A stretch of DNA of 64,000 nt from CAZLDI01 sp964558415 (GCA_964558415.1 CAZLDI010000016.1:11779-75778); one strand, 5' to 3'. Positions 33,007 through 42,755 are shown, counted from the first letter of the stretch. Translations and numbers: made by a program. The notes: generated from the sequence alone by a model not told the origin.

Positions 33007-33053
33007 CGCGACCAAGGCCGCGGCGTCTGGAGGGGTCCGCCAAATGTGTGGGA

Positions 33054-34175
33054 TCAGCCGGTAGTTGACGTGGGCAGGCCTTCCGCCATCCCGGAGATCG
33101 TCTCAACGTACTCGGTTACCATTTCGTAGATCACGTCGCGCACGGCGCGGACTGAGTTCATGCTGCCGACGATCTGACCGACGGGGGAGCCAGCCAGCTC
33201 CTTCGCGCGGCTGGTCTCCACGTGGGCAAAGCGATGGACGCGGGATTGGGCGCCGGCATTCACCATGTACTGTAGGGGCATCGGCAGGGTGCCGGGCGAT
33301 TCGGGGCCGTCCCAGGCTTCGGTCCATGCGGTCTTCAGGAGGCGCGCCGGTTTCCCGCTGAGCGACTTCGAACGCACTGTGTCGCGAGAGCTCGCGGTGA
33401 GGAGCTTCTCAACGATCACGGGGTTGGTGTCGGACTCACGGACGGTCAGCCAGATCGAGCCTGTCCAGACGCCGTCGGCGCCCAGGGCCATCGCGGCAGC
33501 CATCTGGCGGCCCGAGCCGATGCCGCCGGCGGCGAGGACGGGCGCGGGGTGGACCGCACGAACGACCTCGGGCACAAGGACCATCGTGGCAACCTCGCCG
33601 GTGTGCCCGCCGGCCTCGTAACCAGAGGCGATGACGATGTCGGTACCGCCTTCCACCTGCTTGAGCGCCTGGTCCGCCCGCCCGACGAGGGCGGCGATGT
33701 GCACACCCTTCGCATGAACCTTCTCGACGACGTCGGGAGGTGGGGTGCCTAACGCATTGGCGAGCAGTTTGATGGGGTGGGCGAGGGCGATATCCACCTG
33801 CGGGCGCGCGCCTTCGTAGGTCCACGAGAGAAGACCGCGCGGCTGCGGCTCGCCCTCCGGCAGCTCGGGGACGGCGTACTTGTCCAGAATGCCGCTGACG
33901 AAAGTGCGGTGCTCTGCCGGTATCATCGCCTCGAGCGCCGAGAGGTCAGCGCCGACGTACGAGGCCGGCATGACGACGTCGACGCCGTAGGGCTTGCCGT
34001 CGACGTGCGCATCAATCCAGTTGAGCTCGACCTCGAGCTGCTCCGGCGTGAAGGCGACCGCGCCGAGGACGCCCATACCGCCGGCCCGGCTGACTGCGGC
34101 CACCACGTCGCGGCAGTGGCTGAAGGCGAAGATGGGGAACTCTATCCCGAGCATGTCGCAGATTCGCGTTCGCAT
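33054..34175 (-). CDS. Nitronate monooxygenase / NPD-like flavoprotein
   Basis: 373 residues, FMN TIM barrel. Landmarks: MLGIEFPIFAFSHCRDVVAA, AGGMGVLGA, KGVHIAALVGRADQALK, IVIASGYEAGGHTGEVATMV, and PVLAAGGIGSGRQMAAAMAL for phosphate binding. ASGYEAGGHTG holds the His typical of the family. It oxidises nitronates or acts as an enoyl-type reductase in some clusters. Start supported by AAGGAG. Probably the last gene of the lipid-catabolic operon, after a 58-bp gap with a polypyrimidine tract. Confidence 0.85.
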   Translation of the reverse strand: MRTRICDMLGIEFPIFAFSHCRDVVAAVSRAGGMGVLGAVAFTPEQLEVELNWIDAHVDGKPYGVDVVMPASYVGADLSALEAMIPAEHRTFVSGILDKYAVPELPEGEPQPRGLLSWTYEGARPQVDIALAHPIKLLANALGTPPPDVVEKVHAKGVHIAALVGRADQALKQVEGGTDIVIASGYEAGGHTGEVATMVLVPEVVRAVHPAPVLAAGGIGSGRQMAAAMALGADGVWTGSIWLTVRESDTNPVIVEKLLTASSRDTVRSKSLSGKPARLLKTAWTEAWDGPESPGTLPMPLQYMVNAGAQSRVHRFAHVETSRAKELAGSPVGQIVGSMNSVRAVRDVIYEMVTEYVETISGMAEGLPTSTTG

Positions 34176-34233
34176 GATTAGCTCCTTGTGGGTGACAGGA
34201 AGAAGGAAGAAGGAAGGGGGAAGAAGATAGACA

Positions 34234-34989
34234 CTAGACTACGGTCCAGCCGGCGTCCACGGGGAGAACTACTCCGGTGATGCAGCGCGCCTCGTCTGAC
34301 GCCAGAAACAACGCGGCGTAGGCGATGTCCTCCGGCTCCGTCACGCGTCGCAGTGGGTGAATCTGGGCCATCGCGCGGATCGCGCGGCTCGTCGCGCCGG
34401 CGCCGCGGATGAGCGGGGTGTCTGTGGAGGTAGGGCAGACGCAGTTGATGCGCACGTTGCTGGGGCCGTAGTCCAGGGCCATCTGGCGCGAGAGACCGAC
34501 GATCCCTGCTTTGGAGGCGTTGTATGCCGCGTGCGCCATGATCCCCACCAGGCTGCCGATGGAGGCGACGTTCACGAGCGCCCCGCCGCCCTGCCGGATC
34601 ATGTGGGGAATCGTGTGTTTGCTGCAGAGAAAGACGCCGCGCAGATTGACGTTGAGGATGCGGTCCCAGTCTTCGATCTTCGTGTCGATCGCTCCGGCCA
34701 TGTGGACGATGCCGGCGTCGTTGACAAGCACGTCAAGCCGGCCCATCTGGTCGACGGCGGCCCCGATCGCCGCGCTGACGTCGTCCTCACTGGACACGTC
34801 GGTACGCTGGAAGGACGCCTCGCCGCCCGCCTCGCGGACCAGGCGAACCGTCTCCTCCGCGCCCGCCTCATCGCGGTCGAGCACGAATACGCTGGCACCT
34901 TCGCGGGCGAACGTGCAGGCGATCGCCCGTCCGATGCCGGAGGCGGCCCCGGTGATGACCGCGGCTTTGCCTTCGAGCCTGCCGGCCAT
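34234..34989 (-). CDS. Short-chain dehydrogenase/reductase
   Basis: 251 residues, classical SDR. Cofactor motif TGAASGIGRA (14-23), Asp of DRDE after the second strand suggesting NAD preference, NDAG in place of NNAG, Ser in NVASIGSLVG, and the catalytic Y-x3-K in YNASKAG. Likely oxidises a hydroxy-acyl-CoA or sterol-type alcohol in this operon. Two bases separate it from the P450 gene. Confidence 0.88.
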   Translation of the reverse strand: MAGRLEGKAAVITGAASGIGRAIACTFAREGASVFVLDRDEAGAEETVRLVREAGGEASFQRTDVSSEDDVSAAIGAAVDQMGRLDVLVNDAGIVHMAGAIDTKIEDWDRILNVNLRGVFLCSKHTIPHMIRQGGGALVNVASIGSLVGIMAHAAYNASKAGIVGLSRQMALDYGPSNVRINCVCPTSTDTPLIRGAGATSRAIRAMAQIHPLRRVTEPEDIAYAALFLASDEARCITGVVLPVDAGWTVV

Positions 34990-34991
34990 GC

Positions 34992-36233
34992 CTACTTGCG
35001 CTCCGGCGTGAACCGCACCGGCATGTGCTTAATGCCGTTGATGAAGTTGGAGCGGAGACGCTGGACGTCGCCGGCCAGCTCGAGATCAGGCAACCGGCGC
35101 AGCAGTGTCTCGAACATCACACGAATCTCGAGCCGCGCCAGGTTTGCGCCGAGGCAGAAGTGCGGCCCGCCGGGGCCGAAGGCGATGTGCTCGTTGGGGG
35201 AGCGGCCGACGTCGAAGCTATCCCCGTCGGCGAAGATGTCTTCGTCGCGGTTGCCGGACGGGTAGTACATCACCACCTTATCGCCCTTGCGGATCTTCTG
35301 ACCGCGGATCTCCGTATCGCGCATTGCGGTGCGCCGGAACTGCATGACCGGTGTAACCCAGCGGAGCATTTCGTCCACCGCGGTGGGCAGCAACGACGGG
35401 TCGGCTTGCAGTCGAGCCCGCTGATCCGGGTTCTCGAAGAGGGCGAGCATGCCGCCGGAGATCAGGTTGCGTGTGGTCTCGTTCCCTGCGACGGCGAGGA
35501 GAAGGAAGAAGGCGTTGAACTGCGGATCCGTGAGGGCTTCGCCGTCGATGTCCGCCTGCATCAGAACGCTGATGATGTCATCTCGCGGGTTGGCCTTGCG
35601 CTCGACGGCGAGCTGGCTGGCGTACATGTACAGCTCCATCGCCGCGATGCGAGGGACTTCCGGCGTCGTCGCGTACTCCGGGTCTTCGTTGCCGATCATC
35701 TTGTTGCTCCAGTCGAAGACTTTGTGCCTGTCCTCAACCGGGACGCCCATCATCTCCACGATCGCCTGCAAGGGCAGCTCCGCCGCGATCTCCGGGACGA
35801 AGTCACACTCGCCCCTCGGCGCAACGCGATCGATGATCTGACTGGCGACCTCCCGGACGTGCGTTTCCATCTGGAGCACCATCTTGGGGATGAAGCCGCG
35901 GCTGACGAGCCGTCTGTAGGTTGTGTGCATCGGGGCGTCCTGGTTGATGAGGATGCCGCGGTTCACCTCTACGTGATCGGGCGGCGGGTCCATGAGCAAG
36001 GCGCCCTTCTCTCCCGAAGAGTATGTCGCAGGGTCGAGTGACACCGTCACGATGTCGTCGTACTTGGTGAGCGCCCAGTAGCCGCCACCGTCCGGCTCCT
36101 CCTGCCAGAACACCGGGGCTTCTCTGCGCAGGATCTTGAAGAAGTGGTGCGGAACGCCCTGGACGTAGATGTCCGGGCTGTACAGGTCTACGTCTGCCAG
36201 CGCTGGTTCGACCGCGGAGTTCGCTTGTGTCAT
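34992..36233 (-). CDS. Cytochrome P450
   Basis: 413 residues, soluble bacterial class I P450. The I-helix AVAGNETTRN contains the oxygen-activating Thr, the K-helix ExxR is in DEMLRW, and the heme loop FGPGGPHFCLGANLAR has the thiolate Cys360. Similar proteins (CYP125/142/124-like) hydroxylate sterol or branched lipid side chains, which fits the surrounding acyl-CoA genes. The start overlaps the TetR stop by 1 bp. A ferredoxin and reductase partner is not in the window. Confidence 0.9.
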   Translation of the reverse strand: MTQANSAVEPALADVDLYSPDIYVQGVPHHFFKILRREAPVFWQEEPDGGGYWALTKYDDIVTVSLDPATYSSGEKGALLMDPPPDHVEVNRGILINQDAPMHTTYRRLVSRGFIPKMVLQMETHVREVASQIIDRVAPRGECDFVPEIAAELPLQAIVEMMGVPVEDRHKVFDWSNKMIGNEDPEYATTPEVPRIAAMELYMYASQLAVERKANPRDDIISVLMQADIDGEALTDPQFNAFFLLLAVAGNETTRNLISGGMLALFENPDQRARLQADPSLLPTAVDEMLRWVTPVMQFRRTAMRDTEIRGQKIRKGDKVVMYYPSGNRDEDIFADGDSFDVGRSPNEHIAFGPGGPHFCLGANLARLEIRVMFETLLRRLPDLELAGDVQRLRSNFINGIKHMPVRFTPERK

Positions 36234-36883
36234 TACTTTCCTCCTTGTTCCACCGGCAGGCCGGCGATCTTGGGATCGAGTCCCAGAAGCAACGCGACCG
36301 CCACCTTGAGGAAGCGGCGCTGACGGTCCACCGCTGCGGGGCTGAGCGGGTCTTCGCCCACGACATGGCGCAGCAGCTCCGCGTTGGCGAAGTAGCCGAA
36401 GATCACGTTATACAGTCCGGCGGCCAGGTGCGGCATCTCGTCGCGACCCCAGATCGGCTCGGCTTCCGCCAGGGCGCGGCGGCCCTGGCTGTACAGCGGG
36501 CGCAGGAGCCGAGTCATCGCCGTCTTCAGGTGACGGCTATCGTCAAGCGCCGCCCGCTGGATCAGCCGCGCGAGGTGTGGGTGCGCGGCCAGGTAGTCCA
36601 GCAAAGCGTCAATGTTCGCGTCAACGTCTCGCCACCTGCCGGAAGCCGGCATCAGCGCGACGAGATGGTCCAGTCCGCGCTCCAGCACCGCCTCGTAGAG
36701 GGCGCGCTTGTTTTCGAAATGATGATAAAGGCTGGCCTGGTTTTTCAAGCTCGTGTCCGCCACGATGTCGCGCACGGAGACGCCGGCGTAGCCACGTTGC
36801 GCGAACAGCCGTTCCCCGGCGTCCAGGATAAAGTCTCGCGTCGAACGCTGGGAGTCGAGTTCCAGCGTGGCTTCGGTCGTCAT
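36233..36883 (-). CDS. TetR-family regulator within the lipid operon
   Basis: 216 residues. The N-terminal helix-turn-helix is FILDAGERLFAQRGYAGVSV followed by RDIVADTSLKNQASLYHHFE; the ligand-binding C-terminal domain is helical. It lies in the middle of an 11-gene minus-strand block whose probable promoter at 43.7-43.8 kb carries a perfect palindrome, so it likely autoregulates. The ligand may be an acyl-CoA. The closest functional parallels are KstR/FadR-type TetR proteins, but sequence alone does not say which. Confidence 0.85.
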   Translation of the reverse strand: MTTEATLELDSQRSTRDFILDAGERLFAQRGYAGVSVRDIVADTSLKNQASLYHHFENKRALYEAVLERGLDHLVALMPASGRWRDVDANIDALLDYLAAHPHLARLIQRAALDDSRHLKTAMTRLLRPLYSQGRRALAEAEPIWGRDEMPHLAAGLYNVIFGYFANAELLRHVVGEDPLSPAAVDRQRRFLKVAVALLLGLDPKIAGLPVEQGGK

Positions 36884-36893
36884 GCGCGCTCCA

Positions 36894-38090
36894 TCAGTAT
36901 GACCTCGGCAGACCGAGGGTCCACTCCGATACGTAGTTCAGGATCATCTCGCGGCTCACGGGCGCGGTCTTGAACAGGCGCGCGCCGGTCCACTGCGTGA
37001 TGAGGCCCGTCTCCTCGACGAAGCCCATGCCGCCGTGAACCTCAATCGCGGCGTCTACCGCCTTTATCGCCAGGTCGGCGCCGAGGAACTTCGCCATGTT
37101 CGCGTAGTTCCCGACTTCCGCCGGGTTGTGGTTGTTATCGAACGCCCAGGCCGCACGGTAGGTCATGAGCTTGACGGCCTCAAGCCAGATCTTCACCTCC
37201 GCCAGGGGGTGGGCGAGCGACTGGTAGGCGCCGATTGGCGTGTCTTTGAACACCTTGCGCTGTTTCGCGTAGTCGACTGCTTTCTTCAGCGCGGCCTCGG
37301 ACATCCCGGCGCAGATCGCTGCCGCCAGGATGCGTTCCGGATTGAGCGAGTTGAACATGGCGAAGGTGCCGTTGTCCTCCTCACCGACGAGCTGGTCCGC
37401 GGGCACTTCGACGTCGTCGAAAAACAGGTGGAATTGCGTCAACTCTTCGCTCAGGCCGATCTTAATGGGCTGCATCCCCAGCCCTTTCGACTTCGTGTCC
37501 ACGAGGAAAAGAGAGAGGCCCTGCGACTTCGGCCGGCCCTGCGCCTCCAGCTCGTCGATCGAGGTCGTGCGGGCGACGACGAGCATATAGTCGGCGACGT
37601 CTACGCCGGAGATGAAGGTCTTCTGACCGTTGAGCAGGTAGACATCCCCGTTACGCCGCGCCGACGTGCTGATCCGGAACGTGTTCGTCCCGGCATCCGG
37701 CTCCGTAATCGCGAAGCAGAGTTTCAGCGACCCATCCGCGACCTTCGGCAGGATGCGCTGCTTCAACTCGTCCGACCCGTTCTTGAGGATGCAGGCCGAG
37801 TCCATGGCAGTCACGAGGAGCAATCCCGGTGAGAAGCCCTGGGCGCATATCTCCTCGAAGCCGATCGTCAGGCAGAGCAGGCCCGCGCCATTGCCGCCAT
37901 ACTCCTCCGGCACCAGACAGCCCATCAGGCCGACCTCGGCGAAGCCGTCCCACAGCTCCTGAGGGAAGCGCTTCTCCTTCACGGCCAGGTCTCGGAACTC
38001 CTCACGTTTGCCGTCGAAGCGTTGGAGCATGGAACGCACGGAGGTGCGCACGAGGTTGTGCTCGTCGGCGAGTGCGAAATTCGTGTCCAT
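36894..38090 (-). CDS. Acyl-CoA dehydrogenase
   Basis: 398 residues, complete FAD fold. LCFAITEPDAGTNTFRISTS, then GQKTFISGVDVADYMLVVAR; the C-terminal region has AIEVHGGMGFVEETGLITQW but ends FKTAPVSREMILNYVSEW rather than the common FEGTSEIQ. The catalytic Glu position is therefore uncertain. Probably opens beta-oxidation of the CoA ester made by the synthetase gene upstream. Start 6 bp after the crotonase gene. Confidence 0.88.
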   Translation of the reverse strand: MDTNFALADEHNLVRTSVRSMLQRFDGKREEFRDLAVKEKRFPQELWDGFAEVGLMGCLVPEEYGGNGAGLLCLTIGFEEICAQGFSPGLLLVTAMDSACILKNGSDELKQRILPKVADGSLKLCFAITEPDAGTNTFRISTSARRNGDVYLLNGQKTFISGVDVADYMLVVARTTSIDELEAQGRPKSQGLSLFLVDTKSKGLGMQPIKIGLSEELTQFHLFFDDVEVPADQLVGEEDNGTFAMFNSLNPERILAAAICAGMSEAALKKAVDYAKQRKVFKDTPIGAYQSLAHPLAEVKIWLEAVKLMTYRAAWAFDNNHNPAEVGNYANMAKFLGADLAIKAVDAAIEVHGGMGFVEETGLITQWTGARLFKTAPVSREMILNYVSEWTLGLPRSY

Positions 38091-38096
38091 GTCCTG

Positions 38097-38912
38097 CTAC
38101 TTTCCTTTGAACTCAGGCGCGCGCTTCTCCTTGAAGGCCTTTGGCCCCTCGCGCGCGTCTTCGCTGGCGAATACCGGCTGCCCGATGCGGAGCTCGACCT
38201 CCAGCGCGTCTTTCTCAGGCAAGCCTTCGGTCTCCTGGACAGAGCGTTTGATCGCCTGCACGGCGAGCGGGCCGTTGGCGGCGATCCGCGCCGCGACTTC
38301 GCGCGAGACAGCGAGCGCCTGTCCTCTCGCAACGACCCGGCCGATGAGGCCGATGCGCAGGGCCTCCTCCGCGGGCATATGATCACCGGTGAGCAGCATC
38401 TCCATCGCCCGGGTGTAGGGGATCTGGCGGCGGAGGCGCACGGTGGAACCGCCCATCGGGAAGAGGCTCCAGCACACCTCCGAGATGCCGAAGCTGGCGC
38501 CCTCGCCGGCGACGCGTATGTCGGTGGATTGAAGGATTTCTGTCCCGCCGGCGATGCATGGCCCCTCGATCGCGGCGATGAGCGGTTTCTTGAGCTGGTA
38601 GTTGCGGAGCAGTCCTTTGAAGATGACCGCTGGGTCCTTCCGGCAACGATCCTCGAATTCGTTCTCCGGCGGAAGACCTCGAATCGATCGGATCACGAGC
38701 TGGTCCAAATCCGCTCCGGCGCAGAACGCGTCGCCGCGGCCGGTTAGTATCACGACTCGCACGTCGTCGTCGCCGTCGATCATGTCGTAGGCGTCGGCCA
38801 GGCGGCAGAGCATCTCCGGGTTGATCGCGTTCTTGACGTCGGGGCGGTTCATCGTGAGCGTCACGGTATGGCCGTCACGCTCCACGAGCACCGCCTTGGT
38901 CCCAGCAACCAT
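38097..38912 (-). CDS. Enoyl-CoA hydratase/isomerase (crotonase family)
   Basis: 271 residues from the ATG at 38912, with GAGGGG seven bases upstream. Crotonase fold: MNRPDVKNAINPEML, ILTGRGDAFCAGADL (oxyanion hole), PLIAAIEGPCIAGGTEI (second oxyanion NH and Glu region) and FPMGGSTVRLRRQI. It likely hydrates an enoyl-CoA formed by the adjacent dehydrogenase. Separated by about 10 bp from the acyl-CoA synthetase gene. Confidence 0.88.
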   Translation of the reverse strand: MVAGTKAVLVERDGHTVTLTMNRPDVKNAINPEMLCRLADAYDMIDGDDDVRVVILTGRGDAFCAGADLDQLVIRSIRGLPPENEFEDRCRKDPAVIFKGLLRNYQLKKPLIAAIEGPCIAGGTEILQSTDIRVAGEGASFGISEVCWSLFPMGGSTVRLRRQIPYTRAMEMLLTGDHMPAEEALRIGLIGRVVARGQALAVSREVAARIAANGPLAVQAIKRSVQETEGLPEKDALEVELRIGQPVFASEDAREGPKAFKEKRAPEFKGK

Positions 38913-38923
38913 CGTCACGCCCC

Positions 38924-40528
38924 TCAGGCTCCCTGCGCGCTCGCCAGCGACTTCGCCCAGCGGTAGTCAGGCTTGCCGCTGGGCTGGCGGACCATCTCTT
39001 CAACGAGGTGCAGCTCGCGCGGCACCTTGTAGCCGGACACCTTCGTCCGGCAATACGCATCCAGTTCCTCGAGCGTTGCAACCATACCGGGGCGGGCCTG
39101 CACTACGGCCGCGATCCGCTCCCCCCAGCGCTCGTCCGGGACCCCGACGACGATCGCGTCGAAGACCGCCGGATGCGACTTGAGCGCGGCCTCCACCTCC
39201 TCCGGAAAGATCTTCTCGCCGCCGCTGTTGATGCAGACGGAACCGCGTCCCAGCAGAGTGATAGTCCCGTCCGCCTCCAGGATGGCCATGTCGCCGGCCA
39301 TCACCCAGCGCACGCCGTCAACCTCGACGAAGGTCCTGGCAGTCTTTTCTTCGTCTTTGTAGTAGCCGAGGGGAATGCGTCCGCGACGGACCAACCAGCC
39401 GGCCCTGCCCGTGCCGGGCTCGATCGGCCGCAGGTTGTCGTCCAGCACGGTGCTGGTGCCGTCGGCGCGGAAACGGGGAGCGCTCTCGGCGCCGGGCCCG
39501 CCGCGGCCGACGTAAGTTCCCGCGTGGCCACCCTCGGAGCCGCCGAAGGTGTCCATTACCATCACGCCGGGCACGCGTTCGCGGAGCTGGTCTTTCACTG
39601 CCTCCGTGAACATCGCCCCACCAGAGCCGATAACGCGCAGCGATGAAAGGTCGTACGAGACGCCCGGTTCCGCCAGAGCTTCAGCCAGCGGGCGCGCCAT
39701 AGCATCGCCCACGAGAGCGATGGTATTTGCCTTCTCTTGCTCGACGAGCCGCCAGACGAGATGGGGGTCGAATTTCTTGCTGGCGACGAGGACTATCTTG
39801 GCGCCCTGGAACAGCCCGATCCACGTTGCCCACTGCGCGGCGCCGTGCATCAAAGGGGCGGCGGGCAGCATGACCAATGGGCCGCGCTTCGTCGCTCGTT
39901 CGGCTACCGTTTCCGGGTTGTCCGGGGGTCCGGCATAGGGATCACCTCCCATGAGCGCGGTGAAGAAGAGGTCCTCCTGGCGCCACATGACGCCCTTGGG
40001 CATCCCCGTTGTGCCACCCGTGTACAGAATGTAGAGGTCGTCGCCGGAGCGCGGCGCAAAGTCCCGTTCGGCCGAGCTTGCGGCGAGAGCTGACTCATAC
40101 TCGGCCGAACCTAGTGCGTTCTCACCGCTGCCGTCCTCCACGAGGACGAACGTCCTGAGTCGAGGCATATCGCCGGCGACCGCGGCGATGCGCGGGGCGA
40201 ACTCGCGGTGGTGGACGAGCGCGACGAGATCGGCGTTGTCGAACAGATAGCGCAGCTCTTCCTCCACGTAGCGATAGTTGATGTTGATGGGTATCGCGCG
40301 AACCTTGTGGCAGGCCAGCGACGCCTCCATGTACTCCGTGCAGTTGTACAGGTACAGTCCGACGTGTTCGCCGGGTTTGATGCCTCTTGATTCGAGGTAG
40401 TGAGCGAAGCGCGTGGCACGCTCGTCCAACTTCGCGAAGGTAAGCCGACGCTTACCGCAGATAAGCGCCTCGCGATCCGGGATGGCGTCTGCGACGCTTT
40501 CGAAGAGGTCTGCCAGGTTGAACTCCAA
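38924..40528 (-). CDS. Acyl-CoA synthetase (AMP-binding, FadD-like)
   Basis: 534 residues of the adenylate-forming family. P-loop-like motif LYTGGTTGMPKGVMW, an A5-like segment VMDTFGGSEGGHAG, MAGDMAILEADG and the hinge LGRGSVCINSGGEKIFPEEV, and C-terminal catalytic Lys in PSGKPDYRWAK. It activates a carboxylic acid to its CoA thioester at the expense of ATP. It supplies substrate for the dehydrogenase and crotonase downstream. Size and motifs are close to the FadD17/FadD19 type used on sterol side chains, but the substrate is not proven. Confidence 0.9.
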   Translation of the reverse strand: MEFNLADLFESVADAIPDREALICGKRRLTFAKLDERATRFAHYLESRGIKPGEHVGLYLYNCTEYMEASLACHKVRAIPININYRYVEEELRYLFDNADLVALVHHREFAPRIAAVAGDMPRLRTFVLVEDGSGENALGSAEYESALAASSAERDFAPRSGDDLYILYTGGTTGMPKGVMWRQEDLFFTALMGGDPYAGPPDNPETVAERATKRGPLVMLPAAPLMHGAAQWATWIGLFQGAKIVLVASKKFDPHLVWRLVEQEKANTIALVGDAMARPLAEALAEPGVSYDLSSLRVIGSGGAMFTEAVKDQLRERVPGVMVMDTFGGSEGGHAGTYVGRGGPGAESAPRFRADGTSTVLDDNLRPIEPGTGRAGWLVRRGRIPLGYYKDEEKTARTFVEVDGVRWVMAGDMAILEADGTITLLGRGSVCINSGGEKIFPEEVEAALKSHPAVFDAIVVGVPDERWGERIAAVVQARPGMVATLEELDAYCRTKVSGYKVPRELHLVEEMVRQPSGKPDYRWAKSLASAQGA

Positions 40529-40542
40529 CGTTTCCTTCCCCC

Positions 40543-41700
40543 CTAGGCCGCTTGACTGCTAACGATCCACATGCTGAAGAACTGCGACCCGCCGCCATAG
40601 GCGTGTCCCAGCGCCGTTCTCGCGCCGTCCACCTGGTGCTCGCCCGCCTGGCCGCGCACCTGAAGCGCCGCCTCCGCGAAGCGGAGCATGCCCGATGCGC
40701 CTATGGGGTTTGAGGAGAGCACGCCACCGGAAGGGTTGACGGGCAGGTCGCCATCGAACGCGGTTACGCCGTCCCGCGTCATCTTCCACCCTTCGTTCAG
40801 CTCCGCGAAGCCCAGGTTCTCCATCCACATCGGTTCGTACCAACTGAACGGCACGTACACTTCGGCGACGTCGATCTGCTTCAGCGGGTTGGTTATGCCC
40901 GCCTGGCTGTACACATCCGCGGCGCAATCCCGTCCGGCCTGGGGACTGACCTTGTTCCGACCGGCGAACATGATCGGCTCGGAGCGCATCGCCGTCCCGC
41001 GTATCCAGGCAGGCGGACGGGGAGCGCGCGCGGCTCGCGACTTGTTCGTCAAGACCATGGCGCAGGCGCCGTCTGACGAAGGGCACGCTTCAAGGTAGCG
41101 GATCGGATCCCAGAGCATTGGGGACTGGGAGACCGTTTCCATGTTGATGTCCGGCATGTTCAGGTGCGCGTACGGGTTGCGGACAGCGTTCTTACGGTCC
41201 TTCACCGCCACCATCATGCCGATATCTGCCGGCGCGCCGGAGCGTTTAATGTAGGCCCTGATGTCCGGCGCGAAGTAGCCACCCGCTCCCGCTACGATGG
41301 CGGGCTGGAAGGGCAGGCGGATGGTCAACGCCCACATCGCGTTACTCTCCGATTGCTTCTCGAAGGCGACGGTGAGGACGGTGTCATGGACGCCTCCCTG
41401 GACGAGGCTCGCCGCGACGATCGCGGTGGACCCGCCGACGCTGCCGGCTGTGTGGACGCGCATCATCGGCTTGCCGACCGCGCCGAGGGCGTCGGCAAGG
41501 AAGAGCTCCGGCATCATAATGCCTTCGAACATGTCCGGCGCCTTGCCAACGACCAGTGCGTCGATGTCCCTCCAGGTCACGCCGGCGTCCTCCAGCGCGC
41601 GCAAGGCGGCCTCGCGCACCAGACCGGGGAGCGAGACATCGCCGCGTTTGGCGGCGTGTTTGGTCTGACCGATGCCGATCACGGCGCAGGGCTGCGCCAT
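40543..41700 (-). CDS. Thiolase-fold protein lacking the nucleophilic Cys
   Basis: 385 residues from the ATG at 41700, preceded by GGAGG. Thiolase fold with IGIGQTKHA start. Where thiolases have the Cys of CASG, this reads HTAGSVGGSTAIVAASLV, and the GHPxGAtG loop is GGVLSSNPIGASG, so the His is also gone. SCP-x/Ltp2-type lyases show such changes. It may act as a retro-aldolase or scaffold with a DUF35 partner encoded at 42755-43695. Its start codon overlaps the stop of the next thiolase-fold gene. Confidence 0.8.
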   Translation of the reverse strand: MAQPCAVIGIGQTKHAAKRGDVSLPGLVREAALRALEDAGVTWRDIDALVVGKAPDMFEGIMMPELFLADALGAVGKPMMRVHTAGSVGGSTAIVAASLVQGGVHDTVLTVAFEKQSESNAMWALTIRLPFQPAIVAGAGGYFAPDIRAYIKRSGAPADIGMMVAVKDRKNAVRNPYAHLNMPDINMETVSQSPMLWDPIRYLEACPSSDGACAMVLTNKSRAARAPRPPAWIRGTAMRSEPIMFAGRNKVSPQAGRDCAADVYSQAGITNPLKQIDVAEVYVPFSWYEPMWMENLGFAELNEGWKMTRDGVTAFDGDLPVNPSGGVLSSNPIGASGMLRFAEAALQVRGQAGEHQVDGARTALGHAYGGGSQFFSMWIVSSQAA

Positions 41701-42755
41701 CAGCGGGCCTCCAGGACGCACACGAGATTCTGCTGGAGCAGTGGGCCGGACGTGGCGTGGGCGACGGCCCTCCGGGCGCTACCGTCTGTGATGCGTTGCG
41801 CCGCCTCGCCGATACGTATCAGGCCCGCCGCCATGATAGGGTTGGCGGCCAGAGCGCCGCCGGAAGGGTTAATCTCCGTGCCGCCGTTCAACCCGATGGC
41901 ATCGCGCATGATCAGCTCCTGGTGTGTGAAGGGCGCGTGCAGCTCGGCCACGTCCACGGGGCCGTCCGACACGCCGGCATTCTTCGCTGCGAGCGCGGCG
42001 GAAGGCGACTTGGTCAGGTCGCGCATGCCGGGGTAGTGGGGATCGATGCGGTGATCGATGCCGCGAATCCAGGCCGGTCGCTCGCAGACTCTGCGCGCAA
42101 GGTCTCCGACAGCTAGGACAACAGCGGCCGCGCCATCAGAGATCGGCGGGCAATCGTGCTTGCGGAGTGGGGAGACGAGGTAGGGCTCAGCCAGGAGCGT
42201 GTCAACGTCGCCATGGGAAGCCAATTGAGCGTTCGGATTGCCGTACGCGCTGCGCCGATTTCGGACCGCAACCTCCGCAAGGTCCCGCTCGGTGAGCCCG
42301 GTCGCCTCCAGGAACGCCCTCGCCTGCAGGGCGGCGAGGCTCACTGTATCCAGCCGGAGCGGGGCCAGATAATATGGGTCCAACTGCAGGCCGAGAACGT
42401 CTCTGGGGTCGCCGGGAGACGATTTGCCGAAGCCGTAGACGAGTGCTGAATCAAGGTCTCCGTGCTGGAGGCGCACCCAGGCCTCGTACAGTGCCCAGGC
42501 TCCATCCATCTCGACGTGGGACTCCCGGATCGGCGGCCACGCCCCCACAGCGTCCAAAGCCATCACAAACGCAAACGGCTGGCCTGCCAGGTAGTCGGCG
42601 CTGCCGGAGCACGTGAACCCTATCTCATCCCGCGGTATGCCAGACTGCTCAATAGCCCGGCGAATGACGGGCATCAGCATCTCCACCTCATTGTGCAGGT
42701 TGTCCCGGCGGACGCTCGGTGACTGGGCGAAGCCGACGACGGCGACTTCCCGCAC
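41700..42755 (-). CDS. Thiolase-fold protein, second in tandem, lacking the Cys
   Basis: 351 residues. VAVVGFAQSP-like start (EVAVVGFAQSPSVRRDN), DEIGFTCSGSADYLAGQPFA, then SHVEMDGAWALYEAWVRLQH where the Cys loop should be. The C-terminal glycine loop is GGALAANPIMAAG. Both the nucleophilic Cys and the GHP His are absent. Together with the downstream thiolase-fold protein it may form a heteromer. It overlaps its DUF35 neighbour by one base, which supports a thiolase/DUF35 complex. Confidence 0.78.
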   Translation of the reverse strand: MREVAVVGFAQSPSVRRDNLHNEVEMLMPVIRRAIEQSGIPRDEIGFTCSGSADYLAGQPFAFVMALDAVGAWPPIRESHVEMDGAWALYEAWVRLQHGDLDSALVYGFGKSSPGDPRDVLGLQLDPYYLAPLRLDTVSLAALQARAFLEATGLTERDLAEVAVRNRRSAYGNPNAQLASHGDVDTLLAEPYLVSPLRKHDCPPISDGAAAVVLAVGDLARRVCERPAWIRGIDHRIDPHYPGMRDLTKSPSAALAAKNAGVSDGPVDVAELHAPFTHQELIMRDAIGLNGGTEINPSGGALAANPIMAAGLIRIGEAAQRITDGSARRAVAHATSGPLLQQNLVCVLEAR

